Origin: Bradyrhizobium sp. JYMT SZCCT0180
Lineage (GTDB): Bacteria > Pseudomonadota > Alphaproteobacteria > Rhizobiales > Xanthobacteraceae
DNA: 64,000 nucleotides
Direction: 5' to 3'
NCBI RefSeq assembly: GCF_018130165.1
Contig: NZ_JAFCLZ010000023.1
Coordinates: 62,001-126,000 of the forward strand
Shown here: piece after piece, positions 58,467-64,000 of the stretch
How the letters are laid out: the number at the start of each line of letters is the position of its first letter
Position numbering within the stretch: position 1 is the first letter of the stretch
Translations under genes and position numbers: made by a program
Notes under the pieces: model-generated
What the model was told of the DNA's origin: nothing
The model's database searches: none
The model's input: the letters and a program-made list of their open reading frames with translations, nothing else

Positions 58467-59228
58467 ATGCAGTTGAAAGATCAGGCCGCCATCGTCACCG
58501 GTGGCGCATCCGGACTGGGCGCCGCCACCGCGCGCCGGCTTGCCGCGCAGGGCGCCAAGGTCGCGGTGTGCGACCTCAACGCCAAGCTCGCTGAAACCGT
58601 CGCCGCCGAAATCGGCGGCGTCGCTGTGGTTTGCGACGTCTCGGACGCCGTCTCGGCCGAAGCGGCCGTCGCCGCCGCCGCCAAGGCGCATGGCCCGGCC
58701 CGCGTCCTGGTCAATTGCGCCGGCATCGGCGTTGCCAAGCGCGTGATCGGCAAGGAAGGCCCGATGGCGCTCACCGATTTCGACCGCGTGATCAGGGTCA
58801 ATCTGATCGGCTCGTTCAACATGCTGCGGCTCGCAACCGCAGGGATGTCAAAGCTGGAGCCGCTTGAGTCAGGCGAACGCGGCGTCGTGATCTCGACCGC
58901 CTCGGTCGCAGCCTATGACGGCCAGATCGGGCAATCAGCCTACTCGGCTTCCAAGGGCGGCATTGTCGCGATGACGCTGCCGATCGCGCGTGAACTGGCG
59001 CAGTTCGGCATTCGCGTGCTGACCATCGCGCCTGGCCTGTTCCTCACGCCGCTGCTGGCCAATTTGCCGCAGGAGGCGCAGGACTCGCTCGCCGCCGCGA
59101 TCCCGTTCCCGCGCCGGCTCGGGCAGGCCGACGAGTTTGCCTCGCTCGCGCTGCATATGATCGACAACCCCTATCTGAACGGCGAAGTGGTGCGGCTGGA
59201 TGCCGCGCTCCGCATGGCCCCGCGCTAA
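58467..59228 (+). CDS. SDR 3-hydroxyacyl-CoA dehydrogenase-like
   Basis: 253 residues, GGGAGAA upstream. TGGASGLGAATARRLA cofactor motif, NCAGIGVA, and AYSASKGGIVAMTL (YxxxK). Similar to the 20545 enzyme. Likely oxidises 3-hydroxy-3-arylpropanoyl-CoA to the beta-keto ester. 46 nt after the ligase. Confidence 0.86.
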   Translation: MQLKDQAAIVTGGASGLGAATARRLAAQGAKVAVCDLNAKLAETVAAEIGGVAVVCDVSDAVSAEAAVAAAAKAHGPARVLVNCAGIGVAKRVIGKEGPMALTDFDRVIRVNLIGSFNMLRLATAGMSKLEPLESGERGVVISTASVAAYDGQIGQSAYSASKGGIVAMTLPIARELAQFGIRVLTIAPGLFLTPLLANLPQEAQDSLAAAIPFPRRLGQADEFASLALHMIDNPYLNGEVVRLDAALRMAPR

Positions 59229-59245
59229 GTATGGTCGGTTGACTT

Positions 59246-59415
59246 CTCCCTCGCCCCGCACTTGCGGGGTCGAGACGAGCGAAGCTCGCTCTTAGAGGGT
59301 CGGGGTGAGGGGCTCTATCCGCTAACGCCGGTGTCAATTGATAGACCGGTACCCCCTCACCCGGATTGCTTCGCAATCCGACCTCTCCCCGCAAGCGGGG
59401 CGAGGTGACCTGAAC
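59246..59415. repeat. CTCCCTCGCCCCGC long repeat, copy 2
   Basis: Second copy of the 32341 element with an insert in the left half (CGAGACGAGCGAAGCTCGCTC) but an identical 55-bp core and right end. Confidence 0.92.
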
Positions 59416-59450
59416 GCCGGCACCTGTTCATGAGGCTCTAGGGACATCCA

Positions 59451-59870
59451 ATGTTCGTTAACCGCCGCGACGTGCAGATCCAGTGGGGCGATTGCGACCC
59501 CGCCAACATCGTCTATTACCCGCGCTACTTCGCGATGTTCGACGATTCGACCTCGATCATGTTCGAGGCGGTCGGTTTTTCGAAGCAGGACATCATCCAC
59601 AAATACGGTCTCGTCGGCATTCCCATGGTCGATACGCGGGCGAAATTCCATATCCCCTCGACCCATGGCGACTGGATCAGAATCGAAAGCCGGATCGAGA
59701 GCTTCAAGCGCTCCAGCTTCGAGGTGGTCCATAACGTGTTCAAGGGTGAAGCGCTGGCGATCGAGGCGTTCGAGACCCGCGTGCTGGTCGGCAAGCATCC
59801 GGACGATCCCGCGCGGCTGAAATCAGCTCCGATGCCGCCGGAGATCATCGAGCGGTTCACGCGGGGCTGA
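59451..59870 (+). CDS. 4-hydroxybenzoyl-CoA thioesterase-like enzyme
   Basis: 139 residues. Hotdog motif IQWGDCDPANIVYYPRYFAMFDD, with the catalytic Asp of the 4-HBT (Pseudomonas) class, and NVFKGEALAIEAFETRVL. It would release 4-hydroxybenzoate from 4-hydroxybenzoyl-CoA, giving PobA its substrate. Located between the cou operon and couP. Confidence 0.85.
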   Translation: MFVNRRDVQIQWGDCDPANIVYYPRYFAMFDDSTSIMFEAVGFSKQDIIHKYGLVGIPMVDTRAKFHIPSTHGDWIRIESRIESFKRSSFEVVHNVFKGEALAIEAFETRVLVGKHPDDPARLKSAPMPPEIIERFTRG

Positions 59871-59950
59871 GGCATAGATGGCTGACTTGTTAGCTGACTT
59901 GGCGCGTTGCATGACCTAAAGAAGGGGCTGAATTGGCGACCGATTTTTGA

Positions 59951-59962
59951 TCTAAAATTAGA
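59951..59962. promoter_or_regulatory. TCTAA-AA-TTAGA inverted repeat before the ABC binding protein
   Basis: 5-bp arms around AA, 23 bp before the couP-like ATG, in an AT-rich promoter (TTTTTGATCTAAAATTAG). Confidence 0.4.
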
Positions 59963-59984
59963 ACAATATCCAAGGGAGGAATGA

Positions 59985-61136
59985 ATGAAGAGGTTTTATC
60001 TGTCCGCTGCCGTGATTGCGGCGTCGCTGGCACTGCCGGCCGTGCCCGCGTTGGCGCAGGCCAATGAAATCGTCATCGGCATCACCGTCACGACCACCGG
60101 CCCCGCCGCGGCGCTCGGCATTCCCGAGCGCAATTCGCTCGACTTCGTGCCGAAAGAAATCGGCGGCGTGCCGCTCAAGCTGATCGTGCTCGACGACGGC
60201 GGCGATCCGACCGCCGCCACCACCAATACGCGGCGCTTCGTCACCGAATCGAAGGCCGACATCATCATGGGTTCGTCCACCACGCCGGCAACGGTCGCGG
60301 TCGCCACCGTCGCTAACGAGGCCGGCATTCCGCATTTCGGCCTCGCGCCGTTCCCGATCAACGAAGCCCGCATCAAGTGGTCGGTCGGCATGCCGCAACC
60401 GATCCCGATCATGGGCAAGGTGTTGTACGAGCACATGAAGGCGCACGGCATCAAGACCGTGGGCTATATCGGCTACTCGGATTCCTACGGCGACCTGTGG
60501 TTCAACGACTTCAAGGCTCAGGCCATTCCGATGGGAATAACCCTCGCCACCGAGGAGCGGTTCGCGCGTCCGGATACGTCGGTTGCAGGGCAGGTGCTCA
60601 AGCTCGTCGCCGCCAATCCCGACGCCGTTCTGGTCGGCGCCTCCGGCACCGCCGCGGCGTTGCCGCAGACGACGCTGCGTGAACGCGGCTACAAGGGCCT
60701 GATCTATCAGACCCACGGCGCCGCCAGCATGGACTTCATCCGCATCGCAGGTGCTGCGGCGGAAGGCGTGATCATGGCCTCTGGGCCGGTGATGTCGCCG
60801 GAAACCCAGCCGGACTCGGCGCTGACCAAGAAGCCGGGCCTCGCGCTCAACACTGCCTATGAAGCCAAGTACGGCGCCAACAGCCGCAGCCAGTTCGCCG
60901 GCCATTCCTACGACGCCTTTGAAGTCCTCAAGCGCGTCGTTCCGCCCGCGCTGAAGGCCGGCAAGCCCGGCACGCCGGAATTCCGTGAAGGCCTCCGTCA
61001 GGCCCTGCTGACCGAACGCGACATCGCCGCCAGCCAGGGCGTCTACAACTTCACCGAAAAAGACCGCTACGGCCTGGACGACCGCTCGCGCATCATCCTG
61101 ACCGTGAATAACGGGAAGTACGTTCCGGCGAAGTGA
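59985..61136 (+). CDS. ABC transporter substrate-binding protein (CouP-like, aromatic acids)
   Basis: 383 residues, AGGGAGGA ribosome site. Signal peptide MKRFYLSAAVIAASLALPAVPALA. Type I periplasmic-binding fold with VIGITVTTTGPAAALGIPERNSLDF and the ligand-binding ANEAGIPHFGLAPFPIN. Matches the branched-chain amino acid/aromatic acid family; CouP of R. palustris binds p-coumarate and related acids. Convergent with the Liv-type ABC genes whose cargo it likely delivers. Confidence 0.85.
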   Translation: MKRFYLSAAVIAASLALPAVPALAQANEIVIGITVTTTGPAAALGIPERNSLDFVPKEIGGVPLKLIVLDDGGDPTAATTNTRRFVTESKADIIMGSSTTPATVAVATVANEAGIPHFGLAPFPINEARIKWSVGMPQPIPIMGKVLYEHMKAHGIKTVGYIGYSDSYGDLWFNDFKAQAIPMGITLATEERFARPDTSVAGQVLKLVAANPDAVLVGASGTAAALPQTTLRERGYKGLIYQTHGAASMDFIRIAGAAAEGVIMASGPVMSPETQPDSALTKKPGLALNTAYEAKYGANSRSQFAGHSYDAFEVLKRVVPPALKAGKPGTPEFREGLRQALLTERDIAASQGVYNFTEKDRYGLDDRSRIILTVNNGKYVPAK

Positions 61137-61143
61137 GGAGAGT

Positions 61144-61229
61144 CGTAGGGTGGGCAAAGCGAAGCGTGCCCACCACTACCTCCACGAAGAATGGTGGGCA
61201 CGGCGCAAGAGCGCCTTTGCCCACCCTAC
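61144..61229. repeat. dispersed GTAGGGTGGGCAAAGC hairpin repeat, copy 3
   Basis: Copy of 6724 and 15976, located in the convergent gap of the ABC genes; could serve as a bidirectional terminator. Confidence 0.88.
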
Positions 61230-61233
61230 TTGC

Positions 61234-61965
61234 CTAAATCGCGCTCTCGCCCTCGTGCGTGAAGCCGAGATAGCTCGCGGCGACGCGCGCGTTGGTGGCG
61301 ATGTCGCTGGCCGGGCCGCTCAGGACGAACTCGCCGAGCTCCATCACGTAGGCACGGTCGGCGATCTTCAATGCGGCCTGCGCGTTCTGTTCGACCAGCA
61401 GCACCGAGACGCCGGCCGCTCGTAACTCGCCGATGGTGCGGAAGATGTCGGCGACGATGATCGGCGCGAGGCCGAGGCTCGGCTCGTCCAGCATCAACAG
61501 CTTCGGCGCGCCCATCAACGCGCGGCCCATCGCCAGCATCTGCTGCTCGCCGCCGGAGAGCGTGCCGGCGAGCTGCTTGCGCCGCTCCTTCAGCCGCGGA
61601 AACAGCGTGTAGACCCGCTCGAACGATCTCGCAGCAATCGCCTTCGGAATCCGGAACGCGCCGAGCAGCAGATTGTCCTCGACGTTCATGGTGCCGAACA
61701 GTTCGCGGTGCTCGGGCACGAGACTGAGTCCGACAGCGACGCGGTCCTCGATGTCGAGCGAAGCCATATCAGCGCCGGCGAAAGCCGCAGATCCCGTGAG
61801 CGGCAGGATGCCCATGATGGCGTTCAGCAGCGTGGTCTTGCCGGCGCCGTTGGCGCCGATGATGGTGACGATCTCGTTGTCGGCGACTTCGAGCGAGACC
61901 GAACGCACGGCCTCGACCTTGCCGTAGGCGACATGCACGTCGCTCACCTTCAACAGCGCGCTCAT
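61234..61965 (-). CDS. ABC transporter ATP-binding protein (LivF type)
   Basis: 243 residues. Walker A GANGAGKTTLLNAI, signature LSGGEQQMLAMGRAL, Walker B LLMLDEPSLGL. LivF-like ATPase of branched-chain/aromatic uptake. The start overlaps the permease-ATPase fusion stop (ATGA). Confidence 0.9.
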   Translation of the reverse strand: MSALLKVSDVHVAYGKVEAVRSVSLEVADNEIVTIIGANGAGKTTLLNAIMGILPLTGSAAFAGADMASLDIEDRVAVGLSLVPEHRELFGTMNVEDNLLLGAFRIPKAIAARSFERVYTLFPRLKERRKQLAGTLSGGEQQMLAMGRALMGAPKLLMLDEPSLGLAPIIVADIFRTIGELRAAGVSVLLVEQNAQAALKIADRAYVMELGEFVLSGPASDIATNARVAASYLGFTHEGESAI

Positions 61966-63731
61966 GCGGTGGCTCCGAGATAGGCCTTGATCACGTCGGG
62001 GTTGGTCTTGATGTCAGCCGGCGTGCCCTCGGCGATCTTGGTGCCGAAGTCGAGCACCACGATCCGGTCGGCGAGATCCATCACAAAACCCATGTCGTGC
62101 TCGACCAGCAGCACCGACATGCCGCCGTCGCGCAATTGACGCAGCAATGCGGCGAGCCGCTGTTTCTCCATGTGGCGCAGGCCGGCGGCGGGCTCGTCGA
62201 GCAGCAGCAGCAGTGGATCGACGCACAGCGCGCGCGCGATTTCGACGATGCGTTGCTGGCCGAGCGACAGGCTGCCCGCCAGCTGGTCGATCTGGTCGCC
62301 GAGGCCGACGCGCTCGATCTGGCGCGCGGCTTCCGCCAGCAATCGGGCTTCATCCGCCCGGTCGAGCCGGAACATGCTGGAGATCGCGCCGGCATGGCCG
62401 CGCAGATGCGCGCCGATCGCGACGTTCTCGAGCACGGTCATGTCGGGCACCAGCTTGACGTGCTGGAAGGTTCTGCTGACGCCAAGCTTGACGACTTCCT
62501 GTGGCGGCGCGTTGTCGACCTTGGTGCCGAGCACCGAGATCGCGCCGCTGGTCGACGTCAAAACCCCCGTGATCAGGTTGAAGGTCGTGCTCTTGCCGGC
62601 GCCGTTGGGGCCGATCAGGGCAACGATCTCACGCGCCCCGACGTCGAAGCTGACGTCGTTGACGGCGATGACGCCACCGAATTGCTTGCGCGCCTTGTCG
62701 ATATGCAGCAGCACCGAAGGTGTCGATGGCGCCCGCACCCGCGCGGGCAGCTCAAGCGAGGTGTCAGGGATCTTGCGGGCGGGCCTGAACGGCAGCTTCG
62801 ACATCAGCCAGGGCCATACACCGGTGGGTGCCAGCTGCAGCAGAACCACCAGCAGGATGCCGAACACGATGGTCTCAAGCTGGCTCTGGCCGCCGAAAAC
62901 ATACGGCAGATAGCTCTGCAGGATCTCCTTAAGGATCACCACGATGCCGGCGCCGAGCACCGCACCCCAGACATAGCCGGCGCCACCGACGACGGCGATG
63001 AACAGATATTCGATGCCGGCCTGGGCGCCGAACGGCGTCGGGTTGGCGGCGCGCTGGAAGTGCGCATAGAGCCAGCCGGAAAGCCCGGCCAGCACCGCCG
63101 CATAGATGAATACCAGAAGTTTGGCGCGCGGCGTCTGCACGCCGAACGCTTCACCGGCGATATGCCCGCGCCGCAGCGCGCGGATGGCGCGGCCGGTGCG
63201 GGAATCCAGCAGGTTCATGGTCAGCAACGCCGAGAGCAGCACGGCGATCCAGATGGCGAAATAGATCGTGCCGGGATCGAGCATCCGGAAGCCGCCGATG
63301 CTCAGCGGCGGAATGCCGGAAATGCCGTCATTGCGGCCGAGGAATTCGAGCTTGCTGAACAGATAAAACAGCCCGATGCCCCAGGCGATGGTGCCGAGCG
63401 GCAGGTAATGGCCGGACAGTCGCACCGTGACGATGCCGAGCAGCACGGCCGCGATGCCGCTGACCAGCAGCGAGAGCGGCAGCGTCAGCCACGGCGACAC
63501 GCCGTAGGCGGTGGTCAGCACCGCCGTGGTGTAGGCGCCGAAGCCGCAAAACGCGGCCTGGCCGAACGAGGTGAGGCCGCCGACGCCGGTCAGCAGCACG
63601 AGGCCCATCGCGACCAGCGCGGCGAGGCCGATATTGTCCAACAGCACGATCCAGAACGGCGGTATGCCCGGGATGAACGGGATCACCGCCATGACGATCG
63701 CGAAGATGATGAGAGGGAGACGCTGCGTCAT
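61962..63731 (-). CDS. fused ABC permease-ATPase (LivM-LivG type)
   Basis: 589 residues. The N-terminal half (about 1-320) is a multi-TM LivM permease (VAMGLVLLTGVGGLTSFGQAAFCGFGAYT); the C-terminal half has Walker A GPNGAGKSTTFNLITG (about 380), signature LSLGQQRIVEIARAL and LLLLDEPAAGLR, as LivG. This fusion is seen in Bradyrhizobium and is not a frameshift error. Together with LivH (truncated at the right edge) and LivF it makes the transporter for the CouP-like binding protein. Confidence 0.9.
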   Translation of the reverse strand: MTQRLPLIIFAIVMAVIPFIPGIPPFWIVLLDNIGLAALVAMGLVLLTGVGGLTSFGQAAFCGFGAYTTAVLTTAYGVSPWLTLPLSLLVSGIAAVLLGIVTVRLSGHYLPLGTIAWGIGLFYLFSKLEFLGRNDGISGIPPLSIGGFRMLDPGTIYFAIWIAVLLSALLTMNLLDSRTGRAIRALRRGHIAGEAFGVQTPRAKLLVFIYAAVLAGLSGWLYAHFQRAANPTPFGAQAGIEYLFIAVVGGAGYVWGAVLGAGIVVILKEILQSYLPYVFGGQSQLETIVFGILLVVLLQLAPTGVWPWLMSKLPFRPARKIPDTSLELPARVRAPSTPSVLLHIDKARKQFGGVIAVNDVSFDVGAREIVALIGPNGAGKSTTFNLITGVLTSTSGAISVLGTKVDNAPPQEVVKLGVSRTFQHVKLVPDMTVLENVAIGAHLRGHAGAISSMFRLDRADEARLLAEAARQIERVGLGDQIDQLAGSLSLGQQRIVEIARALCVDPLLLLLDEPAAGLRHMEKQRLAALLRQLRDGGMSVLLVEHDMGFVMDLADRIVVLDFGTKIAEGTPADIKTNPDVIKAYLGATA

Positions 63732-63736
63732 GACAG

Positions 63737-64000
63737 TCAGTCCTTCTCTTCCTCGACCGCGGGGGCTGCGAGCGAACGCAGCACCAGCACGGGAAGGATC
63801 AGCGTGAAGACGATGACCTCCTTGAAATTACTGGCGTAGAACGAGGAGAAGGCCTCGACGCTGCCGACCACCAGCGCCGCGACCGCCGTCAGCGGGTAGC
63901 TCACCAGCCCGCCGATGATGGCGGCAATAAAACCTTTCAGGCCGATCAGGAAGCCGGTGTCGTAATAGAGCGTCGTGATCGGCACGATCAGGATTCCCGA
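63737..64000 (-). CDS. ABC permease (LivH type), C-terminal end, cut by window edge
   Basis: The last 87 residues run to the stop at 63737 and continue beyond 64000. Reads ...TTLYYDTGFLIGLKGFIAAIIGGLVSYPLTAVAALVVGSVEAFSSFYASNFKEVIVFTLILPVLVLR, i.e. the KGF-AIIGG-G...G motif typical of LivH-type permeases, and ends in an acidic tail. It lies 5 nt before the fusion start on the same strand, so one operon. Confidence 0.85.
   Translation of the reverse strand, partial: SGILIVPITTLYYDTGFLIGLKGFIAAIIGGLVSYPLTAVAALVVGSVEAFSSFYASNFKEVIVFTLILPVLVLRSLAAPAVEEEKD

Noticed and set aside
62097..63839. 580-residue plus-strand open frame
   Set aside because: Antisense to the LivM-LivG fusion; Gln/Arg/His-rich shadow.

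Overview
The window looks like chromosome from a high-GC alphaproteobacterium of the Bradyrhizobium/Rhodopseudomonas group (Nitrobacteraceae). Gene density and GC are high, and the intergenic gaps are packed with the hairpin repeat families common in that group. The gene set matches too: p-hydroxycinnamate and acyl-CoA catabolism, TRAP and Liv-type ABC uptake, DUF1127 proteins and a GcvA-type LysR. Genus is inferred from content and layout, not from a marker gene; I saw no rRNA or tRNA gene.

Layout. 1-4.3 kb: partial alpha/beta hydrolase, then a LysR-MFS-flavoprotein set resembling tcuR/tcuC/tcuA (tricarballylate use) but without tcuB. 4.4-16.7 kb: mixed metabolic genes (DUF1127, two GNATs, two NTF2-like proteins, crotonase, SDR, a large acyl-CoA dehydrogenase, zinc ADH, amidase, Tat-exported serine hydrolase, epoxide hydrolase). 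16.7-30.4 kb: acyl-CoA catabolic block with an acyl-CoA synthetase and thiolase divergent from a TetR regulator, followed by SDR, crotonase, feruloyl-CoA-synthase-like ligase, three acyl-CoA dehydrogenases (two are tandem paralogues), nitroreductase and another crotonase. 30.7-39 kb: orphan genes, including a 3-TM plus cyclic-nucleotide-binding (Popeye-like) protein paired with a stand-alone DUF6537 protein, a membrane-anchored TAXI-type binding protein, a WYL regulator/GST pair and a His-rich secreted protein.

39.2-46.6 kb is the most unusual part: a membrane-anchored cytochrome P450, a nucleoside hydrolase lacking the usual catalytic His, and a 1346-residue SARP/BTAD-cyclase-ATPase-TPR regulator. 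The regulator's cyclase domain has lost two catalytic residues. The same direct repeat (heptamer GGCGTTA, three copies, exact 11-bp period) stands immediately upstream of the regulator's own promoter and in the P450/nucleoside hydrolase intergenic region. That is the operator geometry expected for a SARP protein, so these genes probably form a small self-regulated accessory regulon.

49.8-64 kb is a lignin-monomer (p-coumarate/ferulate) locus matching the Rhodopseudomonas tar/cou arrangement as I remember it: pobA divergent from a TRAP transporter, DUF3237, enoyl-CoA hydratase, hydroxycinnamoyl-CoA ligase, SDR, 4-hydroxybenzoyl-CoA-type thioesterase, and a branched-chain-type ABC transporter. 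A perfect 23-bp palindrome precedes the hydratase-ligase operon. The inferred flow is uptake, CoA ligation, hydration, oxidation, thiolysis (a thiolase is encoded at 18.5 kb), CoA release to 4-hydroxybenzoate, and PobA hydroxylation to protocatechuate.
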